From assembly GCA_015832175.1 (NCBI GenBank), contig WJXW01000002.1:62001-126000 (forward strand): a stretch of 64,000 nt of DNA, given 5' to 3'. The stretch's first letter is position 1. Each line of letters opens with the position of its first letter. The stretch comes from Paraphaeosphaeria minitans (lineage: Eukaryota; Ascomycota; Dothideomycetes; Pleosporales; Didymosphaeriaceae). Under the pieces are notes generated by a model. That model did no database searches, was not told the origin of the DNA, and saw only the letters and a list, made by a program, of their open reading frames with translations. Of the stretch, positions 46,501-59,589 are shown in pieces. A program made the position numbers and the translations under genes.

Positions 46501-47715
46501 TCTTTACAAAGAGTATAGGGGCACTAGCTAGGGATTTTAAATAGTAAATCTACCCTCTAGCTAAATACTTCTTAACGTACTTCCTTAATGTCTCCAACTT
46601 AACTATAGAGAGGTTGTATATAGGGTAATACAGAGGTACACCACTTTCTACTAAATTAATTTGCAAATTGTAGTTAGCATAAGCAGCGAGGTCCTTATAG
46701 TACTTATTTAAGGCTATATTAGCGAGATTAGAGTAATAGAATAGTATTTCTACTATTCTATTCCTATCTACGCCAAATAGTGCTAGTATATTTATATTAG
46801 ATACTATGCACGCGTATATAAAGACATAAAGGTCTTATATAGTATAATTAAACTACTTAGCGTTTTCTGCTATAATTTTTTAGTAGACTAATACTTCTCT
46901 AGTGTTGCGTCTCTAAAATAGTATACGTTAGGTTACGACGTTTACCTTTAGGTTCACTTAATTAAACTAAGGTAAACCTAAGAGGATATTATAACCCGTA
47001 AGGTTAGCAACTATATAGGGTACTTTCTATTATTACTTTTGCCCACATAAGTCCTTAAGTTCTATAGATAGCACTATTGTGCTATAAACCTTAATACTAG
47101 ACCTATTTACTGCCTAGGTAGGCACTCTTATTAATAGTTTAATATTAACCCCTTACTCTTTCGCCTTTTGTAGTAAAAGGAGGTTTAACGCTAAAGTAGA
47201 ATCTACTAAGGCATTAATAGTATCTTTTTTAACTCTAGCTAGGAGAATAAGCATTTCCCTTAGCTAGATATAAAGCTAGTTAAAAGGAGATCCTAACTAT
47301 CTTACTTTTAGGACTTTATTAAGGTGCTTTACAACTATTAATATATAGATAGTAAGGGCAGCTACTACTTTTTCTATCCCCTACCTTTTCTTGCACCCTA
47401 TTCTCTATTACGTGTAGACTAGGCATCTTAGGTCCTAGGTATAGCTAGCTTATTTAGAGTAGGGTAATTAGGTCTTAAGTAGCCTAGCCTTCTGTAATAC
47501 TAGTAAGAAGTGTTAGTCACTAGTAGTCTAGTGCTAGATAGCGCTAACTTAGGACTTTTAGTGCTATTACCCTACTTTCTTAGTTTCTTAACTGCCTTTT
47601 AGGGTTTTTCGTCCCCCCTAGAATCTAGTTACTCTAGGCGTTAATGTTCTACACCCTTTAAGTATAGATTTGGAGCTAAGGATCTTTAATTTAGCTTATC
47701 TATTTAATAAATAAT
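43556..47715 (-). mobile_element. Gypsy-2, chromodomain Ty3/gypsy element, 5' end lost
   Basis: The minus-strand order from right to left is zinc knuckle, protease, reverse transcriptase, RNase H, integrase, chromodomain. It is a chromovirus-type layout and a family distinct from Gypsy-1. The 5' part (LTR and most of gag) is missing because the sequence changes at 47715/47716 to a Copia-2 LTR. RIP stops throughout. Confidence 0.85.
43600..47690 (-). pseudogene. Gypsy-2 gag(end)-pol relic
   Basis: Zinc knuckle remnant near 47470-47490 (GYLRPNYP, expected GHLRP-CP). Protease ALVDS-LALN near 47180-47210 (expected D-S-G-A). Reverse transcriptase: APILFVKKKDSTLRLYIDY near 46460-46520, and the catalytic box at 46169-46180 reads Y-L-D-N where YLDD is expected. 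Integrase: FHP-TNRQTER-N near 44378-44431 (expected HPQTDGQTERQN). The integrase tail LP--GKVYLVFYSSLLE lies near 43890-43940, and the chromodomain YLIK--RYNLEENS-E near 43692-43745. The chromodomain in living elements can direct integration to marked chromatin. Confidence 0.85.
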
Positions 47716-47910
47716 TGTTGTGGTAAAAAGGGCTCGAACTATCACAGGATATTCAGGAGCAGAGTTATAAAGAATACAAAGAGCTGATTGTAGGAAAGGA
47801 TGCCAAAAGGGCAGACTATATATAAAAGAAACGAGCCTCTTAGCAAGAATCCTGTAATCTGAATTAGTGGATCTAGAAAGAATCACAGAAGTAAGTGTTT
47901 TACTTTAACA
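47716..47910 (-). repeat. Copia-2 3' LTR, second copy (195 bp)
   Basis: Starts tgttgtggtaaa, ends actttaaca; followed by caccccctaag, a mutated polypurine-tract complement. An open minus-strand frame at 47704-47886 is just LTR sequence. Confidence 0.92.
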
Positions 47911-49579
47911 CACCCCCTAAGTAATCGCTTAAAGCGGATCACCTATCTTAAGAAGTAATCTGTAATTATCTAAATTCTTCCTAATCTTAAGAATAGTAAT
48001 TCTATCACCCCCTATTTATTATGATAGCAAAACAATCGCTGTTTATCTTTTAAATCACGAATCCTATTGTGAATCGTGTCCAGAATCTCTTTTTCTGGTG
48101 GGTTAGGAGCTTATAAGCGTGGCACAAAGGCCTAGAGCGTAAACGCTTTTATTCTACTACTTTTTTCGCTCACTTCCTATTAACTATAAAGTAATTTCCC
48201 CGCTCTTACTAGCTAGTAACTATAATAGGCAGGCGCGTTTTAATTAGGAAAGAGTAGTAGTAAGAGAAATAAGCAGTAAGAAAGGAGTGTATTTGGCGCT
48301 TAATAATTAAATAGGCAGTAGAGTATATAAGCCCTTTACTAGCGCTTAATCTTCTCTCTTTAAACTTTTACTTTTAACGCTTTAACCTCTTATCTAATTT
48401 AAGCCTACTAGTTTAAGCCTTTAAATCCTACTACTTTATAGTAAGTTATCTTCTTCTAATTATTACCTTGCGCTTTTTTTATTATTTAGAGCTTTGCTAA
48501 CTCTTTTAGATATCTAATAACCTAGCTAAAGCACGCGTAGCAAAGGCTATAAAAGCTACTAAATAAAGCTTCTAATCCTCCTGCCAAGATCCTTTTACTC
48601 TACTAGCTCCTTCTACCTTAGCTCTAGGCCTTTAGCGATCGCTTAGTGCTTTTAGATAAGTAAGCTGCTTAGGCTGCTTAAAAGGACCTCTAGTAAGAAA
48701 GAGTAATAGACACTGCTATAATAACGCTTTAAGCTTAGGTAGGCGCTACTATACCTACTTCACCTACTCTTATACTACTATATATAGGGTTATCCTGTTA
48801 CTTTAGCTAATTTTGCTAATTGTTTCTATAGCTAGCTGTATATTTAGACTCTAGCTATAGATTTTATCTACTATTAACTATTAGAGGGTGCTAATGTAAG
48901 CTTTTATTCTAAGATTTATTCTAGATTTAGCTAATACTTTCTATAGAAGAGACTAATTACTAAGCTATGTAAAAGGGTTAAGGTGGCCTTATAAGCTCTT
49001 CCTTTTACTAGTAGTTAGAAAGAGTAAGCTTAGTATATAGCTACTATCCTACTCCTTCCTTCCTAGCTAATTCTTAGTAGAGGATAGGGTAATTACCCTT
49101 CTACCCTACCTATTAAAGAGCAGCGTAGTCACAGCTAATACCCTAATTAAAATAGCTAGATAAGCGGCCTATTAGCTTTAAAGTAAAGTAAAGGCTAGGT
49201 AAGTGCTTCTCCTCCTACTAATTAAAGAAGGGGAGGCTAAAGTAAGCTATTACCTACTACTAATTAAAGGAGAGGTAGAGGAGGTAGATAGGGTAAGAAA
49301 TTACCTACTATAGAGAGGAGGAGAGAAGGAGGATAGAGAGAATCTCCTACTACTAATTATAGGGGAGATTCTCGCACCCTTGTAATTAAGCAGAGGAGGA
49401 AGAGGGTCTATATACTTATAGATAAGCTCTTTAATCTCCTCTTCTTTTAATTCCTATTCTCCCTCTAATTTTTTCTTTCTTTTCTTTTTCTTTTCTTATT
49501 TCCTAGCTCTAAATTAATAATTCTAGGTAGTTAATAGATTATTTCTTTACTTATTTACTCTTATTCTATAATTATTGTG

Positions 49580-52500
49580 CTTATATTTTATAGATTTAAT
49601 AGCCTTTTAAATCTATTAAACTACTAATAAGTAAGAGCCTTTGTAAGGCTATCTACTAGCATTTCGCTAGTTAGAAGATATTTTACTTAAAATAATTCTT
49701 TTGTATACTCTTGCTGTAACTATATATTCTAAATATCTATATAGCGTAGTTAAGTAGTAATTCTTTTGTTCTTTCTAATTACTAAATAAATAGTTTAAAG
49801 ATTATCGCAATAGACCTTCTATAAAGGTCCTAGATCTAGAGTAAGCTTAGTAAAGAATCTCTTAATTGCTATAGCTTCTTTGCTTATATATTTAAGCGCT
49901 AGAAGCTCTACTTCTATTATTAAAGTAGTAATCGTGTTCTATTAAGCTGCTTTCTATAGGATAACTCCTCTAAATAATAGAATAATATATCCATAGGAAG
50001 ATCGCCGTGATATTAGATTATTAGCAAATAAGGCATCTCTATATATTAGCAGATTAGGTCTATTATAGCCACTAAAGACTATAGCCTACTATCTAGTTTA
50101 ATAGAGGTAAAGGATTACACAATTAATAGCAGCAAAGTGTTCTTTACTTAGATTTATTAGAAAGTGTGATAGCTTTAACACTGTAAAGGCTATATCTAGG
50201 CGTAGCATAATTACTGTATAGAGAGCCGATCCTACCTCTTCTTAAAAGAGCTTTATTTGTTAAGGAGTGGCTTCTCCTATGCTTAGAACGAGATCTTCTA
50301 CTAATAGAGGTGTAGGAGGGAAGCTCCTAGAGTTTAAAAGGTTAAACTTTTTCATAATCTTATTAATATAGGTATTATAGACTAGAGAAATCGATCTTAC
50401 TTCTCTATCCCTAATCACTTAAATACCTAAGAACTACTCTACTAGTCCTTTTAATTTAATCTTATATTTATTCGCAATCTTCTTCTAAAAATCTAGGGCT
50501 TCTTTCTCTTTACTTTTGTAATAGAGAAGAAGAATATCGTTAATATAAAATAGAATAATAATACTTTAATTACTGTTAAAGAAAAGGCATAGCTCTTCTA
50601 GCGAAGCTAAGAGTCTATAAGATTAAAGTAATTCCGCAAATTCCTTATACTAAAGAAGTAGTAAATCTCTTAAGCTATACAAAACTTAATTTAATCTTAC
50701 ACACTTTCCTAGCTTTTTAAAACTATTAGGTAATTTATAAGTTACTAGATTAGCAGCTATAATAAGAGTATTTAGAAACGCTCTTACTATATTAAATTAT
50801 AAAATTTCTAGATTAAATTCTGCTGCCAGAGCTACAGCTAATCGAAAAGATCTTGCTGCTAGGGTAGTAGTATAGGTAGAGTAGAGAGTATTTTTTTCTA
50901 AAGATCTCCTTTTATAACAATTTAAGCTTTACACTTTTTAAAGTATCTATTTTAATTAAACTTATAGGTAAAGACCTACTTTAAAGGAAGTGGTCGCTCT
51001 AACACCTCTAATTATTTAATCTCTGTCTAGGTATCTTTATCTTATAAAGTTAAGATCTCCTTGTAAGTAGTAAGGAGGAATAGCTTCTTATATAGATAAT
51101 TATAAAGGTGTTTTTATAGGGTTAGCTCTAGTGTAAGCTTGTCTCTATAAGTCTAAGCTATATAAGACGCTCTAGGCGCCTTTCTAAGTATAGAAGCGAA
51201 TACTATTACATTTAGTATAATATATTTTTCTTGTTTAGACTAGGCCTCTACTACTCCTAGTATAAATATATGCTCTAATATTATATTAAGATCACTTTAA
51301 AGATAATTAGCAATTAGTGTATAAGCACCTAGCTTCTACCTACCCCCTAGCTAATTGTCCTAATTATTTTGCTTCCTTAATCTTCGTAATAGTAGATAGC
51401 GATTTATTAGTTAGTTAATTTCTAGTGCTTTACTATAATTTTGCCTACTTATTCTACTTACCTCTAGATAGATCTGCCCTCGCCTTTAGCGCGCTAGTAG
51501 GTTATCTGTTTTATCTAGCGTAATTAAGTTATTTGCGCTAGGTTAATTAGTAACCTAATTAGTTTCTACTAATAAATAGGGTATTAAATCCATAGATTCT
51601 GGTGGGCTAGCTCTTTTAGTAGTGTTCTAGTGGCTGCTAGATATCTCTTAATCGCTTAATAGATTACCCCTAAGATTACCTAGCTCTAGTGTCTAATTAG
51701 GGGTTATAAGTCCTGTGCTTCCTTTCCTACTTAAGCAAATTCTTAGCTACTAGCTAGCTAAGCCTACAGCTTACTTAGTAGTAGGTACCTTAGGTTCCTA
51801 ATTACTTAGCTAGCCTACTTTGCTTTTAATTACTTAAGGGTTACCTATAGGTCTAGTAGTAGTTCTTGTATACTTATTTATTTTAAGAAGAATGTTAAGC
51901 GCGTCTTTATACGCTTCTTTTAGATTATTTAGCTCTCCTTCTTAAAGGCTTTCTACTATTTTTAACACTTCTATCTTTAGAATAGATTATTCCTCTAATC
52001 CTTTATAGAATAAGAACTTATTAAACTTTATATTTTGTGTAGTAATTACCTAATTAAGCTAGGGAATCTATATTTAGTAGATATTAGAAGCTTTATAGCC
52101 TACTAGGTATCTAATATAGCCCCTAGGATTTACTTTAAATCCTCTTCTATCTCGCCTAGCTGTACGCTCCTAATCCAAAAGGTAAGCTTAGTAGCTATAG
52201 GCGTAGACAGCACTCTAGTTTAGACGAAGATTAGCTATCCTATATTATGTTTTTACTAGTTTAAAATAACAAAAATATTGTCTAAACTAAGTATCTAACG
52301 TTTTATTAGGTAATTAATAGCCTAATACTAGGCTAGGAATTATTCCTTAGAGCTAGCATACCGCTTATATAATTTTAGGCTAGAGATTTAATAGTAGATT
52401 TGCGCTTATTTACATTTTAATTGCTTTTGTTATAAGCTCTTGGCCTACTCTTTCTGTAGCGCTATTAGGCTTATGCGTATAGGGCGGTAGTCTACTAATT

Positions 52501-54745
52501 ATTATCCCTTCCTAATCAGCCTAAAATTTGTACTAGAATTTCCCTCTCTATAGAAGTGTTACTATATTATTATCCTAGTAGATTTTTATAATTCGAAGCT
52601 TGTATTTTGTATTAACAAGAGCTAAGAAATCCTACTACACTCTTATTATTTTAGAAAGCGTCTTTGTTCTAAGATTAAAAACGTAAGGTTTCTTGCTAAA
52701 ATCTTCTTTAATTAGTAAAACCTAGTTTTCTCTATTTTAAGTAGTAGGCATATTAAATAGATCCTAGGATAATAAGTAAAATAGCCTAGGTAATTGTTCT
52801 CTAGGTCTCTTAGAGATTACCTAGGTTACGTGTGTAGTAGTATAGTGCTCACAATCCTTTCTTAATATTCTAGTAATCTTTACACCTTAGGCTGCAGTTA
52901 CTAGAGCTTATAGGGCTCTACTTTCTACATGCCCTACTTAAAGGTGCTAGAGGTCCTTAGAATCTAATCTCTTAATATTAACCTAGGATAATCCTTTAGT
53001 AGTCACACTTATAACAATTAGACAAGAGCAGATTAGCTTATATTATAGGAAAGTAAAGTTATACTCGTATCTTAGGTCTACTAAGATAACGCTTTATTTT
53101 AGGCTTCTAATCCTAAGAGTGTAATCTAAACTAAGGTACTAAATCTTTACTTTCTTTAAAAAAGCTTCTAATATAATATTCACATAAAAGCCTTCTACTA
53201 CTCTTACTCCTTAGAGTAGTAGATCTTCTATAAATCTCCTATTTTTCCTATATAAAGCGTTCTTAATTAGTCTATTACTAATTCCTAAGATTAGGAGGCT
53301 TTGTGTACCTGCCTCTACACTCTTATTTAATAATCAAAACGTCCTAGGAATAAGTCTTTTATAATTATTAACTAGGTAAACTACTATAGCACTATCTAGT
53401 ATCGTACATTCTAACAGAGGATAAGCGTTAGAATGTAGAGTAGAGTAGACACCTAATGCTCTATTGTCTATAGGCAGATTAAATGGGTTTAGTAGAGTAG
53501 CAGTAATACTACTAGGATACTTAATAGTCTTAGTAGAGGATTATTTCTTATTTTATTCTACCTTTATAATCGCATTATAAAGGTTTGACCACTTAGGCTG
53601 CTTAAGTTAATTAAGAATCTCTAATTTTTCTTTATTAGTGAGATTAAATAATAATGTTCTATCCTAGAGTAATTCAGCTATCGCGGTTTAAAGTCTTTAG
53701 CACTCTATTAGTTTCTACCTATAAGTATAGGGCTTACAGGGACAGTTTAGTTATTTCTTTATCTAATTAGATAAACTAGAACTATTAGAGTTAGTAGATT
53801 ATCTTAATAATCTATTAAAAGTGGCGAATACCCCACTTATTTTATTAGAACTAGATTAGATTAAATGCTCCTAGATAAGCGCCAAAAATACCTTCCCTAG
53901 ATTGTCTAGCGTAATCTAATTCCGTCCTAGCGTCTTATTCTAGATTAGCTGTTAGTTTATTAATCAGGCCTAATCTAGTGCTATACGCGCGGTAATTATA
54001 TCTAGGAAATCTTAAGTAGGAAGTAGTCTACTAATTTCACTAATTAAGTAGGTCTTCGCTTTTTAATAGAAGAACTACTACTCTTTAAACTAGGTCTTAG
54101 GACTTTGTCTTGCCTACTTAGCCTTCTTAAGATAAGCGCAGTATAAAGCTTAAACATTATTCTATATAGCTCCTTTATTTAGTATAAGATCTTCCTTTAA
54201 GAGTTAAATTAGGGACTAAAGCGTAGTTTAGCGTGTATTAACTAGAGTAATCATGGCAGGAGTAAGTAGATTAGGCGATACTATAGCGTTTACCTAAGTC
54301 TAGAGATTCTGTATCTTAGTATAGTCTACTTACTAGTCTAAAACTACTACTCTATATTCTGCTATTTATAAAGGAAAGCTCTTCTTATCTATTTTATACT
54401 TAGTAAGCTCTGCTTTGTATAATTAAATACTTACTATAGAGGCTATATCCACAATTAGTGATAGTTTCTGTAGGAGCAGAGGTTATTCTAGCTTTGCGTA
54501 ATTAATTACTAGAGCGTTAATCGCCTCTAGATTAATTTAGTTCTAGATTCCTTTTAAGTTTGCTTAGAATTAAAGCTAAACAAACTAGTAGGGTTAACTA
54601 GCGCAATTAATAAGCTGTACTTCTACTATTTTAACAATTTTCGTGATTAGAAATAGGGGGTTGTATCGTAGAGAGGTTCTAAATAGAGTGTTATATAATA
54701 ATTCAAGCGTTACTAAGTAGGTAGGGAGAATTGTCCTACGTTCTA
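49580..54745 (-). pseudogene. Copia-2 gag-pol relic, second copy
   Basis: Domain order as in 12680-17845, shifted by about 36900. Gag 53460-54745, protease site near 53382-53400, integrase about 52050-52800, reverse transcriptase about 50380-51240 with the box reading Y-I-N-D, RNase H about 49590-50100. It keeps some C/G that the first copy has lost and the reverse, so RIP struck the left parts of the two copies independently. Confidence 0.85.
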
Positions 54746-54762
54746 AGCGCTGGGCTTATAAC

Positions 54763-54957
54763 TGTTGTGGTAAAAAGGGCTTAAACTATCACAGGATATT
54801 TAGGAGCAGAGTTGTAAAGAATACAAATAGCTAATTGTAGGAAAGAATGCCGAAAGGGCAGACTATATACAAAAGAAACGAGCCTCTTGGCAAGAATCCC
54901 ATGATCTGAATCAGTGGATCCAGAAAGAATCACGGAAGTGAGTGTTTTACTTTAACA
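54763..54957 (-). repeat. Copia-2 middle LTR, second copy
   Basis: Identical in my comparison to 17863-18057, with the half-tRNA type primer site at 54747-54762 beside it. Confidence 0.92.
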
Positions 54958-56239
54958 AATAGGTTTAGTAGAGCAGTAGTAATACTACTAGAATACTTAA
55001 TAGTCTTAGTAGAGGATTATTTCTTATTCTATCCTACCTTCGTGATTGCATTATAAAGGTTTAACCACTTAGGCTGCTTAAGTTAATTAAGAATCTCTAA
55101 TTTTTCTTTATTAGTGAGATTGAATAACAATGTTCTATCCTAGAGTGATTTAGCTATTACAGTTTAAAGTCTTCGGCACTCTATTAGTTTCCGGCTATAA
55201 GTATAGGGCTTATAGGGACAGTTTGGTTGTTTCTTTATCTAATTAGACAAACTAGAACTATTAGAGTTAGTAGATTGTCTTAATGATTTATTAAAAGTGG
55301 CGAATACCCTACTTATTTTATTAGAACTAGATTAGATTGAATGCTCCTAGACAAGCGCCGAAAATACCTTCCCTAGATTGTCTAGCGTGATCTAATTCTG
55401 TCCTAGCGTCTTATCCTGGATTAGCTATTAGTTTATTAATTAGGCCTAATCTAGTGCTATACGCGCAGCGATTATATCTAGGAAATCTTAGGTAGTAAGT
55501 AGTCCACTAATTTCACTAATTAAGTAGGTCTTCGCTTTTTAATAGAGGAGCTGCCACTCTTTAAACTAGGTCTTAGGACTTTGTCTTACCTACTTAGCCT
55601 TCTTAAGATAAGCGTAGTACAAAGCTTAAACATTATTCTATATAGCTCCTTTATTTAGTGCGAGATCTTCCTTTAAGAGTTAAATTAGAGACTAAAGCGT
55701 AGTTTAGCGTATATTAACTAGAGTGATTATAGCAGGAGTAAGTAGATTAGGCGATACTGTAGCGTTTACCTAAGTCTAGAGATTCTATATCTTAGTATAG
55801 TCTGCTTGCCAGTCTAAAACTGCTACTCTGTATTCTGCTATTTATAAAGGAAAACTCTTTTTATCTATTTTATACTTAGTAAGCTCTGCTTTGTATAATT
55901 AAATACTCGCTATAGAGGCTGTATCTATAATTAGTAATAGTTTCTGTAGGAGCGGAGGTTATTCTAGCTTTACGTAATTAATTGCTAGAGCGTTAATCGC
56001 CTCTAGGTTAATTTAGTTATAGATTCCTTTTAAGTTTACATAGAATTAAAGCTAGATAAACTAGTAGGGCTAGCTAGCGCGATTAACAAGCTATACTTCT
56101 GCTATTTTAATAATTTTTGTAATTAGAAATAGAGGGGTTGTATCGTAGAGAGGTTCTAAATAGAGTGTTGTATAATAATTTAAGCGTTACTAAGTAGGTA
56201 GGGAGAATTATCCTACGTTCTAAGCGCTAGGCTTATAAC
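54958..56239 (-). mobile_element. Truncated Copia-2 internal segment, second copy
   Basis: Matches 18058-19339 with only a few differences (for example gattgcatt against gattggatt near 55047, and ccggc against ccacc near 55191). Gag end only. Confidence 0.88.
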
Positions 56240-56434
56240 TGTTATAGTAAAAAGGGCTTAAACTATTATAGGATATTTAGGAGCAGAGTTATAAAGAATA
56301 CAAATAGCTAATTGTAGGAAAGGATGCCGAAAGGGCAGACTATATATAAAAGAAACGAGCCTCTTGGCAAGAATCCCGTAATCTGAATTAGTGGATCTAG
56401 AAAGAATCACGGAAGTGAGTGTTTTACTTCAACA
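56240..56434 (-). repeat. Copia-2 outer 5' LTR, second copy
   Basis: Matches 19340-19534 except for one base (aaagaata against aaaaaata). Followed by gatat at 56435-56439. Confidence 0.9.
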
Positions 56435-58200
56435 GATATAGATACTCTTATAGCCGCACGAATTAAAGCTCTAAAGCCAAGGCTAAAAGGAAGACCTAGG
56501 AAGGACTAAACTACTATAGTTATATAATTAGGTAAAGCCCAACAAAGATTAGGAAGACTAAACACCTAGTTTATTACTTAAAAAGAAAAAGATAATTTTA
56601 AGCTTACACTAAAGCTTTATATAGACAGTGTTATTACTATACCTAGCTAGCCCTTTAAAGAATTAAATGTGGCAGAAATAAATGCCCTTATTACTAATAG
56701 CACTTTTGAAATCTTGTTATATAACCCTAATAAATAACCTAGCTGTATTTTTAACCTACGTCTTATACAAGAGATTAAAGGTAAAATAACCTAACTATAT
56801 AAGAAATTAAAACTTGTTTTTACTAGCTATTTAGATAAAGAAAAAGAGGAGATCTTTATATAATCCTTTACTATCTAGTATATAAGCTAGAGGTTACTGT
56901 TAGCTCTTTCTATAATACTAATTTAGTTATACAATATGCATATTAAGCTTAGGGATATTACTTAGGCCTATATATAGTCTACTAATAAACTCCTTTGCAT
57001 ATTATACGCCTAACTACTAGTAGAAATACGCGATTTCTTCCTACTAAACATAATTCTGTAAGTTATATAACCTCTATATAGCGTAGTAGAATTAGGTCTC
57101 TACTAGTTTAAGATATACTATAACTACTATAAGGAGAAACTAAGGATGCATGTGTTAATGTATAAGCTATACTTACTTATTATAGATAAGGGACCTAAGA
57201 TGTTTAGTATTACTAGATTTTAGACTAATAATACCCTTAGTGTAGTTATAGAAAGCTTTATATAATAAGAAGAGGAGTAGCTCTATGCTATAAAGTTTTA
57301 TACTAAGGATAAAAGCGTCTTAATATAAAATAGGGTAATTAAGTTTAATAGAGGCAAAATCCAACTTATTTAGGGTATTATTACCCTAGAATAGAAGGAA
57401 CAGGCTGAAAGCCTTTATATAATTAATCCCTAGGATAAAGACGCTGTATACTAATATATTATATAATAAGTAAGAGGTATATATATCTTTTTAGTTTACT
57501 AACTAGAAGTAATATTTAACCTATCTATTACTGCGCGAATAATAGTACTAATAGAAGAAAATATTAAGGCACTAAATATGCGTTTAAACTAGTAAATTTA
57601 GAATACATAAAGAGGACTAAAATTTATTCTACTTAACCTAGGTCGCACGAAGCTGTTTATCTTTATAGATAGCTCTTTTGCTAATAATAGAGACCTAAGC
57701 TTACAGCTTGGCTTTATTATTATACTAGTAGAGGAATATTGCATAATAACTTAGGACTTTAAGATCTATAGTAATATTATCTACTAGAACTTAGTAAAGT
57801 GTAAAAAAGTAACTAGAAGTGTTCTAGTAAGCGAATTGTATAGTCTAGTAGGTAGTTTTAATAATATAATTATATTAAGCATAACACTCTAATAGATTAT
57901 ATAAATACTTTAGATCCCCCTAATTTCTATTATAGTTTATACTAACTCGAAATCCCTATATAAATGCCTTATATAACTAAGCACTATAAATAAAAAACGC
58001 CTTATATTTAACATTATGCTAATTAGGGAGTTGTACGAAAAATAGGAAATTACAAAAATTAGGTGGATTAATGGTAAAGATAATCCTACTAATACTTATA
58101 TAAAGAAAGCACCTATCTAAGAGGAAGAGGCGTTAGTAGTCACAAACGCGCTAAGATTGGCTTAGCGTTAGGGTTAGAGTTAACAAATTAGGTAGGATTT
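56435..58200 (+). pseudogene. Copia-1 B reverse transcriptase-RNase H relic, second copy
   Basis: Copy of 19535-21300, with the same stops and the same Q-T-N-N-T-L box (57221-57238). The 5' half of this Copia-1 element is not present on the left of the Copia-2 copy, where Gypsy-2 lies instead. Confidence 0.88.
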
Positions 58201-58439
58201 AATACTAGAAACGCGTTAGACTAGGGGTAGAAATAATCCTATTCCCTAGCTATTTCTATTTCTTTCTTATTCTAATTCATCTTAACGTAACCTCTTATAC
58301 TAATCTACTATCTCTTATTCACAAAATAGGATAGTAGTAGCGCAGGGTTTAGCTATTACTTTTTACTACTAATTTATAATAAAGTTCTACTAGGACGCTT
58401 AAGCTTCCGCGTTAAGCCTAGCTAACAAAGTATTAACAT

Positions 58440-59281
58440 TACTATATTAATAGAACTCTTAGCAGTAATAGTAACTAGTAGAAGAAAACTTAGCGTAAGC
58501 TAATATATAAAAGTATATTTATTTTATTAAGGAGTATAGTGTACTTTACTATAGTAAGTATAAAGCTAGTATAAAAAATCTTAATATATATCTCTATTAA
58601 AAGCATAGTGTACTAGTTAATAAATAGAGGAAATTTATTAAAAGCTGCACTCTTTTAAGAAGATAAGGGCTAAATAGCGTTACGCTACTAGACACTAGTA
58701 GACTACTAATTTAGCTTTTAAGAGCGCTATTAGATAGCTTCTAATATAAGTAGCTAGTATATAGCTATCTTACGCAAAATAAAGGCTAGATATAACTATA
58801 CTATAATAGTTATAGGTTAGCGTTTAAGACAGGATTAAATGCGCTCTACTAAAAGGTAAAAATATAGTTTTTCTTCCCTGCTTTAGAATAGTAGTAGTAC
58901 TTTATAGTTTGCGTCCCTAATATAGTGGACAGCAGAGCAGACGCTAGGGCATATAAAGAAGAGGTAGAAGATATTCTAGTAGAGTATACGTAAACGCAGG
59001 AGGAGAGAAAGTAGTAAAAGTAGGTAATAGATATAGAAGTTACAAAGACAGATAAGATAGGCTAGTAGAAGTTTATAGAGTAGCTAAAGCACTTTATAAA
59101 CTATAACTATATACACCTTACCTACGCAATTTAGCTACTACACTAGAATAAGCTTAAGCTGTAGAAGGTTACGTAGGCTATAGAGTAGCTAGTAGAGTAG
59201 AGCGTTTAAAGGCTGTCCTTACTACCACGTAAGACCTAATAATAAGTAAAGAGTACGTAGGCTAATAAGATCCACTAGTAG
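58440..59281 (+). pseudogene. DUF3505/OrsD-like N-terminal relic, second copy
   Basis: Copy of 21540-22381. Near-identical to about 58840, then 58850-59275 shows a cluster of C/T and G/A differences (for example ccctgcttta against ccctacttta), after which Gypsy-1 is again near-identical. Confidence 0.55.
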
Positions 59282-59513
59282 TGTAGTGTAAAGGTTGGCC
59301 TACGATAGAGAATCGGAGAAACATAGGGCCGATTAGCTGTTATTTAAGATAGCTAATTAGGGAACAGGAAAAAGAGAGCGCCAACTAGACAAGACAAAAA
59401 GAGACCTAATAGACAATTAGAGTAGTTGGATTTGTATAATAGATTTTAGATAGAAGAACTTAACTTATTATTTTATATTCCTTACTTAAGGCAAACGCAC
59501 CTACAACATAATA
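59282..59513 (+). repeat. Gypsy-1 5' LTR, second copy
   Basis: Same as 22382-22612 with one extra A near 59371 and one C-to-T near its end (caacata). Preceded by the same tagtag. Confidence 0.88.
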
Positions 59514-59589
59514 ATTTTAGTAAGGGACATAGGGCTGCTTTTAAAAGGATATAGAGAAGTATAGCGATAAGTATTTAAAGAACTAATAG

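Larger units (their letters stand above)
47716..56434 (-). mobile_element. Copia-2 three-LTR element, second copy, chimeric flanks
   Basis: Same layout as 10740-19534: LTR 47716-47910, internal 47911-54762, LTR 54763-54957, partial internal 54958-56239, LTR 56240-56434. Left flank is Gypsy-2 (ataat before the LTR); right flank is Copia-1 with gatat. The two flanks do not match as a target duplication. From 47716 to about 53700 it differs from the first copy by many C/T and G/A changes. From about 53700 on it is almost identical. About 80 bp present at 10995-11080 are missing near 47980. Confidence 0.9.

Noticed and set aside
47704..47886. Minus-strand open frame of 60 codons
   Set aside because: Lies almost wholly in a Copia-2 LTR; LTRs of this family are non-coding.
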